Source of the DNA: JAYFQF01 sp034927285 | GTDB lineage: Bacteria; Bacillota; Peptococcia; DRI-13; UBA5745 | Length of the DNA stretch: 64,000 nucleotides | Assembly (NCBI GenBank): GCA_034927285.1 | Contig: JAYFQF010000034.1 | Location: 1 to 64,000, forward strand | Direction of reading: 5' to 3' | Shown here: positions 8,805 to 17,470 of the stretch, in pieces | Layout of the letters: the number at the start of each line of letters is the position of its first letter | Numbering within the stretch: position 1 is the stretch's first letter | The notes under the pieces: generated by a model | What the model saw: the letters and a program-made list of their open reading frames with translations, nothing else | Databases searched by the model: none | Told to the model about the DNA's origin: nothing | Translations under genes and position numbers: made by a program

Positions 8805-9560
8805 TTGACCAGCGTCAGCAGTACAGACCGGGTCTTAGGCAGTTCCGGCAACGAGTATAACGCCGTCTTCACAGACAAAACCGATAACTCCGCCATGGAC
8901 CAGTCGGACTTTCTCAAGCTGATGGTTGCCCAGATGCAGAATCAGGATTTCACCAATCCCATGGACAACTCGGATATGATCAATCAAATGGTCCAGTTCT
9001 CCAATATGCAGCAGATGCAGGAGATGGCCAACTACTCCAAGATCAACTATGCCCTGGGCCTGGTGGGCAAAACCGTTACCGCCTCCCGGTATACCGTCAG
9101 CGGCGACCTGGATACCACCACCGGAGCAGTGGAAAAGATCTCTCTTTTGGATGACGAATACGTGATCTATGTAGGCGGCAAGAAGTACACCATGTCTCAG
9201 ATCATGAGCATCGGCAATGAAAGCGGCAGTTCCGGCTTAAATCCCCAGGGCTTCAGCCTGACGGCCGGTGAAACTACCGCCACCACCGCCGCCATCACCT
9301 GGGAAGTGCCGACGGAGGATGAGTTAAGCAGCGAAACCTTTAAGTACAGCGTCTACTATTCCAAGGAAGGCCCCTTCGACACGGTGGAAGCCGTAGAAAA
9401 GGGAACCTTATCCGGGTCCGCCGGCCAAAAGAACGTAACCGAGGCGGAATTGACAGATCTTGAGCCCGGCACCACCTATTATGTCAACGTGGTGGTGGAG
9501 GACAGCTCCGGCGCCAAAGGAGTTTATCAGCCGGTGAGCGTCCGTACCCTTCGGGAATAG
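8805..9560 (+). CDS. flgD: Flagellar hook scaffolding protein FlgD with a C-terminal fibronectin III-like domain (251 aa)
   Basis: FlgD caps the growing hook. The N-terminal family motif is present: MDQSDFLKLMVAQMQNQDFTNPMDNSDMINQ split over residues about 32-62. The ATG at 8799 is only one base after AGGAGG, so the TTG at 8805 (spacing 7) is the better start. After a Tudor-like region (VGKTVTASRYTVSG), the C-terminal 100 residues read as a fibronectin type III domain (TAAITWEVP, YSVYYSKEG, LTDLEPGTTYYVNVV). An FnIII domain is not standard in FlgD and may replace the Ig-like insertion of enterobacterial FlgD. Confidence 0.88.
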   Translation: MTSVSSTDRVLGSSGNEYNAVFTDKTDNSAMDQSDFLKLMVAQMQNQDFTNPMDNSDMINQMVQFSNMQQMQEMANYSKINYALGLVGKTVTASRYTVSGDLDTTTGAVEKISLLDDEYVIYVGGKKYTMSQIMSIGNESGSSGLNPQGFSLTAGETTATTAAITWEVPTEDELSSETFKYSVYYSKEGPFDTVEAVEKGTLSGSAGQKNVTEAELTDLEPGTTYYVNVVVEDSSGAKGVYQPVSVRTLRE

Positions 9561-9580
9561 AAGACACAGGAGCGATGATC

Positions 9581-9985
9581 ATGGAGGATATCCGTTTTCA
9601 ATTCTATAGGCCGGTAACTACAGGCGCTCCGGGAATCACCGCCCAGGACCTGGCAAAAACCAAAGAGCGGCTTTCCACGGAGGAGAAAAGCCCCTTTCAG
9701 GAAATACTGAGCCGGCAGCTTCAGCAAAACGGCGGCGTAACCTTTTCCAAGCACGCGGTAAAACGGGCCGTGGAAAACAACATCCAGCTCACCGACGAAA
9801 GCCTGGCGCGGCTGAACGAGGGAGTACGCCTGGCCGGCGAAAAAAACCTGGAGGACACCCTGATTTTGGTGGGAGAGACGGCCTTTTTGGTTAATGTCAA
9901 GAATAACACCGTAATTACCACCATAGACAGCAGCGGGATGAAAGGTAATGTATTCACCAATATAGACGGAACCGTGATCGTATGA
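9581..9985 (+). CDS. TIGR02530-type flagellar operon protein (134 aa)
   Basis: This is the small conserved protein found between flgD and flgE in many Bacillota (TIGR02530 family). The motif FSKHAVKRAVENNIQLTDES is followed by a LVGETAFLVNVKNNTVITTID segment, matching that family. Its molecular role is not established; association with hook building is inferred from position. The frame also opens with ATG at 9575, but AGGAG (9568-9572) is better spaced from the ATG at 9581. Confidence 0.82.
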   Translation: MEDIRFQFYRPVTTGAPGITAQDLAKTKERLSTEEKSPFQEILSRQLQQNGGVTFSKHAVKRAVENNIQLTDESLARLNEGVRLAGEKNLEDTLILVGETAFLVNVKNNTVITTIDSSGMKGNVFTNIDGTVIV

Positions 9986-10010
9986 GCCGGACCTTAGGAG
10001 GAGGCTTTCT

Positions 10011-10070
10011 TTGCCCCGATGGACAGACGGGCAGAGCGCGGTTCTGAGAATAAGGAGACAGAATAGATGA
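10011..10070 (+). CDS. Possible 19-codon leader ORF overlapping flgE
   Basis: A TTG codon at 10011 stands 6 nt after a very strong AGGAGGAGG (9996-10004). The frame runs 19 codons, encodes a basic peptide (MPRWTDGQSAVLRIRRQNR) and stops with a TGA that overlaps the flgE ATG by four bases (ATGA), the arrangement of translational coupling. flgE has its own AAGGAG site inside this frame. No homologue is known to me. It could be a chance ORF, but the ribosome binding site would otherwise have no gene. Confidence 0.35.
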   Translation: MPRWTDGQSAVLRIRRQNR

Positions 10071-12484
10071 ACAGAGCGATGTTTTCCGGTGTGGCGGGCC
10101 TGAAAACCCACCAGACCAAAATGGACGTAATCGGCAATAATATCGCCAACGTAAACACCTACGGCTTTAAATCCCAACGGGCGGTATTCAGCGATATTTT
10201 CTATCAGACCCTGAAAAGCGCTTCCGGCGGCACCACCAGCCGGGGCGGCACCAATCCCTCCAGCGTAGGCTACGGCTCCACCCTGGCGGCCATCCAGACC
10301 CAGATGAGCCAGTCCAGCATGCAGAACACCGGCTTTGGCCTGGATGTGGCCATCACCGGCGAAGGCTTCTTTCAGGTGATGGACGCCGACGGAAATATCT
10401 TTTACACCAAGGCGGGCCTTTTGGACTATGATTCCAACGGCTACCTCACCGATATTAACGGCAACTTTGTCCTTGGCGCCGGCAGTGCCGACGGCACTCC
10501 CGGCACCCAGAAGATCCGCCTGGACAACGTAGGTTCCGTGGAGGCCGCCAAGCCCAGCGTCACCGAAACCATCAACGGCGTGAATTATACGATCACCGCC
10601 TCCAACGCCACCAAATACGGCAATGTGGGCATCTCCATCGGTTCCAGCACGGAGCTGCCCGACGGTCTGCCCGCCGTGGCCACCATCTCCAACAGCGGCG
10701 CCATCACCGTCCAGCTGAACGCTTACCACCAGTTCGCTTCCATGAGCGAGCTGAACAGCGCCATCAACGCCGCCGTCAAGGAAGCCAACGGCGGCAAGGA
10801 GCATGCCGCCGGCACCTTCACCATCACCGCCAGCGAAAACAAGTTCGGCAAGGACGCCGTATCCGGCACCTTCACCGGCTCCGCCACCAATCAGGCCGCC
10901 CAGCTTACGGCAGCCGCCACCGAAGGCCTTTTCGGCGGGGCCCTGAGCATCAAGGCCTATGATCTGGCGGCGATTCCCGCTTCCTCGGTTACCCAGCCCC
11001 TGACCATGACCAAGATCGTAGCCCCGGTCACCGGCGACGTGTCCTATAAGCTGTCCATGACGGTAGAAGGGGTCACTTATGAACAGACCATCCCGGCCAA
11101 TATCGCCGAAGGCGCGGTCATCAGCCTGCAGGATATCACCACTCCTTCCGCCAAACGGATCGACCTGGCGGTGGACAGCAAGAGCAAGCTGACGGATACC
11201 TTCAATCTGCTGGCCGGTGACGGGGATACCACAACCTCCAACGTCAATCAGACCCCTCCCCAGTATTTCTTCGGCGGCTCCAAGATCACCGGCGTCAGCA
11301 CCAACTTTGCCGGTCAGGGAAATATCAACTTTACCTACTCCCTGGACGCCGTAAATAACGAGTATACCATCAACGCCGTAATCGGCGGCAAAACCTATAC
11401 CGGCACCGTAAGCAGCGTCAACGGCGGCACCTGCACCCTTTCCACCGGCAACGCCGACGACGGCACCATCACCATGTCGGTGCCCACCAAGGCCGCCATG
11501 CTGAATAATTACGGCATTAATCCCGCTTCTCCCACCGCCGATACGGATTTAGCCACCGCTGCAAACGCCAGCCTGGCGGGCCATAACTATGTGGCGGTGC
11601 CTTATGCCGCCGGCGTCAGCAGTCCTTTGACCGGCGCGGAAATCGCCGGCATTGACTTTGGCGTCAGCAGCGGCACCATCACCGGCACCGATGTGGAAGA
11701 CGGCTACTTCGGCGGCGGGCTTACTTTCATGAAAACCAGCAGCGACTTTACCGGCAGCGGTACCGTAGGCTCCGGCGACTTTTATGCCACTTACAGCGAT
11801 ACCACTCCTCCCAGCTGGACCATAACCATGAACGTGGGCGGTACGGACTATTCGGCCACCATTACGGAGAATACCAAGGCCTCTTCCCTGCTGTTGAAAA
11901 GCGCGGCCGGGGATTATATCCAGGTGACCAATCCGGGCTTTGAGGCCATGAACGATTACTATACCACCTTAAACCCCAGCACATCCCCGGTGAACGGCTC
12001 CACCATGAGCGCCATCACCGGCGGCAAGGACCTGACCGTAGGGCCCGCCACCGCTTCCCGGGACCTGGGCTTTTCCTCCGTCACCTTTAACCTGACCGGC
12101 GGCGCCGAGGGCGGCGTGGTCACCCTGGATCAGCTGAGCAGCATCGGCATCGGCTCCGACGGTACCATTTCCGTCAGCCATCCCAGCCAGGGTACCGTGG
12201 TGGTGGGCAAAATCTCTCTGGCCACCTTCGCCAATCCCAGCGGCCTGGCCCTGGAAGGCTCCAATTACTACTCCAAGACCGCCAACTCCGGCGACGCCAA
12301 GCTCTGCGATCCAGGCAGCGACGGCACCGGAGCCCTGAAAAGCAGCAGTCTGGAGATGTCCAACGTCGATCTGTCTTCTGAGTTTGCGGAGATGATTACC
12401 ACCCAAAGAGGTTTTCAGGCCAATTCCCGGGTCATCACCGTATCCGATACCATGCTGGAAGAACTAATCAACCTGAAGCGTTAA
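10067..12484 (+). CDS. flgE: Flagellar hook protein FlgE (805 aa, long form)
   Basis: FlgE polymerises into the hook. The N-terminal D0 region (GVAGLKTHQTKMDVIGNNIA then NVNTYGFKSQRAVFSDI) and C-terminal rod-hook motif (LEMSNVDLSSEFAEMITTQR followed by GFQANSRVITVSDTMLEELI) are both intact. At 805 residues it is nearly twice the 400-450 of classical FlgE; the extra 350-400 residues (about 150-620) are Thr/Ser/Gly/Ala-rich, beta-type sequence exposed on the hook surface. The start has an AAGGAG site 10 nt upstream. Confidence 0.93.
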   Translation: MNRAMFSGVAGLKTHQTKMDVIGNNIANVNTYGFKSQRAVFSDIFYQTLKSASGGTTSRGGTNPSSVGYGSTLAAIQTQMSQSSMQNTGFGLDVAITGEGFFQVMDADGNIFYTKAGLLDYDSNGYLTDINGNFVLGAGSADGTPGTQKIRLDNVGSVEAAKPSVTETINGVNYTITASNATKYGNVGISIGSSTELPDGLPAVATISNSGAITVQLNAYHQFASMSELNSAINAAVKEANGGKEHAAGTFTITASENKFGKDAVSGTFTGSATNQAAQLTAAATEGLFGGALSIKAYDLAAIPASSVTQPLTMTKIVAPVTGDVSYKLSMTVEGVTYEQTIPANIAEGAVISLQDITTPSAKRIDLAVDSKSKLTDTFNLLAGDGDTTTSNVNQTPPQYFFGGSKITGVSTNFAGQGNINFTYSLDAVNNEYTINAVIGGKTYTGTVSSVNGGTCTLSTGNADDGTITMSVPTKAAMLNNYGINPASPTADTDLATAANASLAGHNYVAVPYAAGVSSPLTGAEIAGIDFGVSSGTITGTDVEDGYFGGGLTFMKTSSDFTGSGTVGSGDFYATYSDTTPPSWTITMNVGGTDYSATITENTKASSLLLKSAAGDYIQVTNPGFEAMNDYYTTLNPSTSPVNGSTMSAITGGKDLTVGPATASRDLGFSSVTFNLTGGAEGGVVTLDQLSSIGIGSDGTISVSHPSQGTVVVGKISLATFANPSGLALEGSNYYSKTANSGDAKLCDPGSDGTGALKSSSLEMSNVDLSSEFAEMITTQRGFQANSRVITVSDTMLEELINLKR

Positions 12485-12508
12485 GAATCTTTATTTGTAC
12501 CGGCGTAT

Positions 12509-12533
12509 CCCGGCGGCGTTAACCGCCGCCGGG
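12509..12533 (+). other. GC-rich hairpin between flgE and flbD
   Basis: CCCGGCGGCG and CGCCGCCGGG form a perfect 10-bp stem around a TTAAC loop. It lacks a following T-run, so it is unlikely to be a full terminator. It could protect the flgE 3' end or attenuate read-through. Confidence 0.55.
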
Positions 12534-12558
12534 GCGCTGAGGCGAAAGGAAGCTGTCT

Positions 12559-12768
12559 ATGATTACGCTGACGAAACTAAACGGTTGTCCCTTTGTGCTG
12601 AACTCAGACCTGATCGAAACCATTGAGGAAAATCCGGATACGACGATACGGCTGACCAGCAAAAACTTTTATATCGTCAAAGAGCCCATGGAGGAAGTAG
12701 TGGAAAAAGTGATTCAGTTCCGGCGGGCCACCTTCGACGTGCTGAACCGGATTGCGCGAGATTATTAG
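12559..12768 (+). CDS. flbD: FlbD family flagellar protein (69 aa)
   Basis: A short protein with the full FlbD signature: ITLTKLNGCPFVLNSDLIET at the start and TTIRLTSKNFYIVKEPMEEV in the middle. FlbD (SwrD in Bacillus) is conserved between the hook and stator genes and increases motor torque. The ATG follows AAAGGAAGC. motA begins 21 bp later. Confidence 0.92.
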   Translation: MITLTKLNGCPFVLNSDLIETIEENPDTTIRLTSKNFYIVKEPMEEVVEKVIQFRRATFDVLNRIARDY

Positions 12769-12789
12769 GAAGGGATGGTCTGAAAGCCT

Positions 12790-13671
12790 GTGAAGCGTAA
12801 ATTGGATTTTATGTCGGTTTTAGGCCTGGTTTTAGGCGTCGGGTTGATGTTTATCGGCATTGTGCTGACCAAGGATCTGGAAACCCAAGCCTATATCATC
12901 ACTGTAGTGAATTTGCTCAGCTTTTACGATCCCACCAGTATCGCCATCGTCTTGGGCGGTACTCTGGCCTGCCTGATGATCATGTTTCCCGCATCTCAAT
13001 TCAGGAAAATTCCCGCCCACCTGAAGATCATTTTTTTGCCGAACCGCTATGATCCCAAAAGGTATATCGACAGGCTGGTGGAGTGCGCCAAGAAGGCCAG
13101 GGTCAGCGGCTTGCTGGCCCTGGAGGAAGACGCCAATCAAATGGAAAACGCTTTTATGAAAAGCAGTATCATGATGGTGGTGGATTCGGTAGACCCGGAA
13201 AAAGTCAAAAGCCAGATGGAATCCTGGCTGGATAATCTGGATGAGCGCCACGCCCAGGAGCGGGTGTTTTACGACAAAGGAGCGTCTTTAGGCCCTGCTT
13301 TCGGCATGATCGGCACCTTGATCGGTCTGATCAACATGCTGAAAAGTCTACAGGATGTGGAATCTGTGGGCCCCAATATGGCGGTGGCCCTGGTTACCAC
13401 CTTTTACGGCTCCCTTTTGGCAAACATGATCTTTGCCCCGATTTCCAATAAGCTCAGGGTACGCCATGAAGAGGAATATTTGTGCATGAGGATCATCTGC
13501 GAAGGGGTCCAGGCTATCCAGGCCGGAGAAAACCCCAAACTGATCGAAGACAGGCTGATCCACATTCTGCCCAGCTACCAGCAAAAGCAGTTTGGCGTCA
13601 GCGCCGAAAGCGGCGAGGACAAAGGCAGAAAGGCCAAGGCTCCCAGAGAAAAAAAGAACAAGGGAAAATAA
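12790..13671 (+). CDS. motA: Flagellar stator protein MotA (293 aa)
   Basis: MotA forms the ring of the ion-driven stator. Four membrane segments are visible: two near the N terminus (FMSVLGLVLGVGLMFIGIVL, and PTSIAIVLGGTLACLMIMF around 55-73) and two around residues 165-215 (GPAFGMIGTLIGLINML and GPNMAVALVTTFYGSLLANM). The cytoplasmic loop between TM2 and TM3 contains the rotor-contacting residues. It is somewhat long for the family because of a Lys-rich C-terminal tail (AKAPREKKNKGK). The start is GTG. The motB gene is separated by 134 bp, more than usual. Confidence 0.93.
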   Translation: MKRKLDFMSVLGLVLGVGLMFIGIVLTKDLETQAYIITVVNLLSFYDPTSIAIVLGGTLACLMIMFPASQFRKIPAHLKIIFLPNRYDPKRYIDRLVECAKKARVSGLLALEEDANQMENAFMKSSIMMVVDSVDPEKVKSQMESWLDNLDERHAQERVFYDKGASLGPAFGMIGTLIGLINMLKSLQDVESVGPNMAVALVTTFYGSLLANMIFAPISNKLRVRHEEEYLCMRIICEGVQAIQAGENPKLIEDRLIHILPSYQQKQFGVSAESGEDKGRKAKAPREKKNKGK

Positions 13672-13805
13672 CCGGCCCCGGCCGGCTTACGATATAGGCA
13701 CAAGCGAATCGTCATCCTTTTCCCCTGGCGGCGCAAGGACGGCAAAAGGGAAAAACGGTCCCCGGCGTTAAGAACGGAAATTCATGACATAAGGGCGGTG
13801 AGAAA

Positions 13806-14753
13806 ATGGCAAGAAGAAGAAGCGGCGAGGAAGGCGGAGGCGACAGCTGGCTGAATACTTACGCGGACATGGTTACCCTTTTGCTGACCTTTTTTGCCGT
13901 TTTAATAAGCATGTCCACGGTAAACAATGAAAAATTCAACGCTTTTATCCGATCATTCTCCAATTTGCCGCCGGAAGTGATCGAGGAGATCATCGACGCT
14001 TCCGGAGAATATGAAAATGGTGATATTGTCGTTGAAGAAGCCATCGACGCCCTTTTTCAGAATCTGAAAACCTATGTGGAAGAAAACAACCAGGGCGACC
14101 AGATCACCCTTTCCAAGGGCGACGGCGTGATTTATATCCGGTTCAGCAGTAGCCTGTTTTTTGAGCCCAACCGCTATGTGCTGCGAAGTACCAGCTATGA
14201 TACCCTTTCCTTTGTGGGCGAAGCCATCAAGCAATACGAAGACAGTATCCGGACCATTAATATCTGCGGCCATACGGCGGATATCCGGGAAGGAGACTCG
14301 GGTATTCAGTCCTGGATGCTGTCCGGAGAGCGGGCTGCGGTGGTGGCCATGTATTTTGAGCGGGAAAAGGGCTTACGGCCGGATAAGCTGATCGCCATGG
14401 GCTACGGCGATAATTACCCGGTAGGGGATAACTCCACCGAGGAGGGCCGAAAGCTGAACCGCCGGGTGGAACTCATCATTGTAGGGCTGGACAGCGAACT
14501 TAACCTGGATATTTATAACAGCACGGACAGCCTCTATAACAGCCAACTGTACCCCAAGTCCGGGGGCGCCATGGATCTTTTGCTGCCGCCTGAGGCTCAA
14601 AACGAGGATCAACCGCCGGAAGGCCCGGGGGAAGGAGAAGCCTCCCAGGACACCGAAGGACCGGAAAACCACCAGGCGACGGGCCAGAATAACGATCAGG
14701 CGGAAAATACGCCGTCGGAGATCGAAACAGAGGTATCCCCTAATGAGGAGTAA
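13806..14753 (+). CDS. motB: Flagellar stator protein MotB (315 aa)
   Basis: MotB anchors the stator to peptidoglycan and carries the ion. The single membrane helix (YADMVTLLLTFFAVLISMS, residues 19-37) contains the essential aspartate D21. The OmpA-like peptidoglycan-binding domain spans about residues 120-235 (NICGHTADIREGDSGIQ, LSGERAAVVAMYF, GYGDNYPVGDNSTEEGRKLN-RRVEL). A C-terminal tail of about 60 residues is rich in Glu, Asn, Gln and Pro and likely disordered. fliL, which usually follows, is absent; fliM comes next. Confidence 0.94.
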   Translation: MARRRSGEEGGGDSWLNTYADMVTLLLTFFAVLISMSTVNNEKFNAFIRSFSNLPPEVIEEIIDASGEYENGDIVVEEAIDALFQNLKTYVEENNQGDQITLSKGDGVIYIRFSSSLFFEPNRYVLRSTSYDTLSFVGEAIKQYEDSIRTINICGHTADIREGDSGIQSWMLSGERAAVVAMYFEREKGLRPDKLIAMGYGDNYPVGDNSTEEGRKLNRRVELIIVGLDSELNLDIYNSTDSLYNSQLYPKSGGAMDLLLPPEAQNEDQPPEGPGEGEASQDTEGPENHQATGQNNDQAENTPSEIETEVSPNEE

Positions 14754-14785
14754 ATTCCCCGGGGGAAGGAGGATGAACATAGACA

Positions 14786-15778
14786 ATGGCTGAGGCGCTG
14801 TCGCAGAATCAGATCGACGAACTCTTAAAACGCATGAAATCCGGCGACATGGATGACAAAGAAGCCGGTCAGGTCAAATCCAAAGAAAAGGAATACGACT
14901 TTTCCTCGCCGAAGAAGTTTACGAAGGATCAGTTGAATTCCCTCAGCAACCTGTACGAAAATTTTTCCAGAGTGATTTCCTCCTACTTTACCAGCATCCT
15001 GCGCAGCGTCTGCGAAATCAACGTGGTGCAGATCGAGGAGCAGCGATATTACGAGTTTAATAACGCCCTGCCGGATAAGGCCCTGGTGGGAATGCTGAGT
15101 TTTAAGCCGGAATCCGCCCAATACGACGAGACGACCCTGATGCTGGACCTCTCCACCTCTTTCGGCTATCTGGTGGTGGACCGGCTGATGGGGGGAACGG
15201 GGGAAGTTTACGCGCCGGACCGGGACTATTCGGAAATTGAGCTGGCGGTGCTGAAGAGCGTATTTGAAAATATAGCAAAATACCTCAGGGAAGCCTGGGC
15301 CAACTATTTCCCGGTGGGCACGGCCTTACGCAGTATCGAAACCAACGGCCGGCTTTTGCAGGCCTTTTCCCCCCAGGATATCGTGGTCATCGTTACCCTG
15401 GAGATAAAAGAAGAAAGCTTTGTGGGCACCGCCAACCTGTGCATGCCGGCAGAAAATTTAGAAGAAGTCATTAACAGCTTCAGTCTCAAATATTCCCGCT
15501 CCGTCAAGCAGCAGGACCCGGAAAAGGAAAAGGTCAAGCGGGATGTGGTGATGGACTATCTGAAGCATTCGGATCTGGAGCCGGAGGCGATCCTGGACGA
15601 CTGCCAGATGAGCCTGGGGGACATTGTCCAGCTTCAGGTGCACGATGTGATCGCGTTAAATAAAAGAATCGAAGAAAACATTTTGGTCAATGTGGAAGGT
15701 TTGCCCTGGTATACGGCGCGCCTGGGCGAACTGGATAAGAAAAAGGCGCTGAAAATAGTGGGCTCCATCGAGAAATGA
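14786..15778 (+). CDS. fliM: Flagellar motor switch protein FliM (330 aa)
   Basis: FliM binds phosphorylated CheY and sits in the C ring. The N-terminal CheY-binding peptide LSQNQIDELLKRM is at residues 5-17. The CheC-like middle domain follows (about 50-225, including LMLDLSTSFGYLVVDRLMGG) and the C-terminal SpoA/FliN-like domain (LGDIVQLQVHDVIALNKRIE) ends the protein. AAGGAGG is 13 nt before the ATG, slightly far. The fliY gene starts 15 bp after the stop. Confidence 0.95.
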   Translation: MAEALSQNQIDELLKRMKSGDMDDKEAGQVKSKEKEYDFSSPKKFTKDQLNSLSNLYENFSRVISSYFTSILRSVCEINVVQIEEQRYYEFNNALPDKALVGMLSFKPESAQYDETTLMLDLSTSFGYLVVDRLMGGTGEVYAPDRDYSEIELAVLKSVFENIAKYLREAWANYFPVGTALRSIETNGRLLQAFSPQDIVVIVTLEIKEESFVGTANLCMPAENLEEVINSFSLKYSRSVKQQDPEKEKVKRDVVMDYLKHSDLEPEAILDDCQMSLGDIVQLQVHDVIALNKRIEENILVNVEGLPWYTARLGELDKKKALKIVGSIEK

Positions 15779-15793
15779 ATTGGGGGATGAAGA

Positions 15794-17434
15794 TTGAACA
15801 AGGAGCAGGTAATACTGACCGACAGCGATCTGGACGTTATCGGCGAAATCATGAATATCAGTATGGGAGCCGCGGCTACCGCAGTATCCTCCATGCTGGA
15901 AAAGCAGGTTACGATCACCACACCTCATCTGGAATTGGAAAAAATCAGGGATGTGGACAGCTCGGCTTATGAACCGGCCATCATTGTAAAAATCAAATAT
16001 GTCGAAGGCATCGAGGGCACCAGCGTCATCATGCTCCGCCGCCACGATATGCAGGTCATCCTGAATCTTTTGATGGGCAATGAGATCGGCCAGGAAAGCG
16101 ACGATTTTGAATTCGATGAAATGAGCATGAGCGCCGCCTGCGAGGTGATGAACCAGATGATGGGCTCTTCGGCTACGGCCTTGTCGGAGGTTTTGAACGC
16201 GCCCATCAACATTTCCACGCCGGAGGCCATTCTGACCGACAACAGCGAAGAGGTCCACGCCGTCTTCAGCGAGATTTCCGGAGAGGAAAGCGTCGTTTCC
16301 ATCTCGTTTAAGATGATGATCAAGGACGTGATGGATACAAATTTCATCAGCTTCATGCCCGTGGACATGACCAGCAAAATCGTCAGTTATGTGATGAATG
16401 GAGTGGAAGACAAACCCGAGGCTCCCCAGGAGCCGGCGCCGCCGCAGGAACCGGTAGCGGCGCAGTTCCCGGCCGGAGCCGCGCCGGCTGCCGTCAACCC
16501 GGCAGCGGCAGCAGCCGGGGTCCAGCCGGCGACTCCTGTCCAGGAAGCCGTCCAGGCGCCAAAGCCGCAGCCGGAGACGGCTGCTCAGCCCCAGGCGCCG
16601 GGCCAGGCCTTTGCTCAGTCCGGTTCGCCGGTGCCGCCTCAGACAAATCCTCAGCCGGCGGCCGGCGGACCAAAGCCCCAGCCTGCGCCCCAGATGCCGT
16701 CCTTTTCCCAGCAGGGGCCGGATATTACGGCCCGGACGCCGGATCTCACGCCTCAGACACCGGGCTTTACGTCTCAGGCCCCGGGCCTTACGCCTCAGGC
16801 CCCGGGCTTTGCGCCCCAGGGCCAGGCCATGATGCAGCAGCCTGCGGGATTTAACCCCCAAGGCGAGCCTGCCGCCGGCCAATTTTCCCCGCAGCCTCCT
16901 ATGATGCCCTACGGTCAGGAGCCGGCTTATCCGCCTGTCCAAGGCGGCCAGCCTGCGCAGCCGCAGCCGCCGTCACAGTCACCGCCGCCCCAGTATTATG
17001 GGCCCTATATGCAGGCGCCCATGGGCTATGGCCCCGGCCCTTACGGCTATGCCGCTCCGCCCCAGTCCATGTGGCCCGGCGGCGGACAGTCCCAGTCTCA
17101 GGTGACCCTTAAAAAGGCCAAATTCCCGGATTTTTCCCGGAAGGAGATGATGGGACAACTGCCCAATGAAGGCAATATGGGCCTTTTGATGGGGGTGCCT
17201 TTGGAAGTATCCATCGTCATCGGACGGGCCAGGAGAAAAATCAAGGATATCCTGGAATTTGGACAGGACACGGTGGTGGAGCTGGACAAACAGACCGGCG
17301 CTCCCGCGGAGATCATGGTCAACGGTCAGCTCCTGGCCTACGGCGACGTAATCGTGGTAGGCGATAATTTCGGTATTCGGGTGACGGAGATCGTAGGGAC
17401 CAAAGAACTGATCGATTCCCTGGGGGCCAATTAA
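15794..17434 (+). CDS. fliY: Flagellar motor switch phosphatase FliY/FliN with a very long Pro/Gln-rich linker (546 aa)
   Basis: The N-terminal half (about 1-205) is a CheC-like CheY-P phosphatase domain. Two active-site helices are visible: GEIMNISMGAAATAVSSML, and CEVMNQMMGSSATALSEVL, each with the E-x2-N pattern. The C-terminal 115 residues are a SpoA/FliN domain (LLMGVPLEVSIVIGRARRKI, VNGQLLAYGDVIVVGDNFGI). Between them lie about 230 residues made mostly of Pro, Gln, Ala and Gly, far longer than the linker of Bacillus FliY (378 aa in total). The linker contains a short heptad repeat of the type TPQAPGF. The start is TTG after GGGGGA. It lies between fliM and cheY as usual. Confidence 0.93.
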   Translation: MNKEQVILTDSDLDVIGEIMNISMGAAATAVSSMLEKQVTITTPHLELEKIRDVDSSAYEPAIIVKIKYVEGIEGTSVIMLRRHDMQVILNLLMGNEIGQESDDFEFDEMSMSAACEVMNQMMGSSATALSEVLNAPINISTPEAILTDNSEEVHAVFSEISGEESVVSISFKMMIKDVMDTNFISFMPVDMTSKIVSYVMNGVEDKPEAPQEPAPPQEPVAAQFPAGAAPAAVNPAAAAAGVQPATPVQEAVQAPKPQPETAAQPQAPGQAFAQSGSPVPPQTNPQPAAGGPKPQPAPQMPSFSQQGPDITARTPDLTPQTPGFTSQAPGLTPQAPGFAPQGQAMMQQPAGFNPQGEPAAGQFSPQPPMMPYGQEPAYPPVQGGQPAQPQPPSQSPPPQYYGPYMQAPMGYGPGPYGYAAPPQSMWPGGGQSQSQVTLKKAKFPDFSRKEMMGQLPNEGNMGLLMGVPLEVSIVIGRARRKIKDILEFGQDTVVELDKQTGAPAEIMVNGQLLAYGDVIVVGDNFGIRVTEIVGTKELIDSLGAN

Positions 17435-17470
17435 TCGGTTCAGAAACATCTAAATTAGGAGGAGCATTGA

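Noticed and set aside
9527..10804. Long minus-strand open frame opposite flgE and the preceding gene
   Set aside because: Covers three recognised plus-strand features and has no ribosome binding site or homology.
15656..16942. Long minus-strand open frame (428 codons) opposite fliY
   Set aside because: Antisense shadow of the Pro/Gln-rich linker; Arg/Leu/Gly-rich translation without family motifs.
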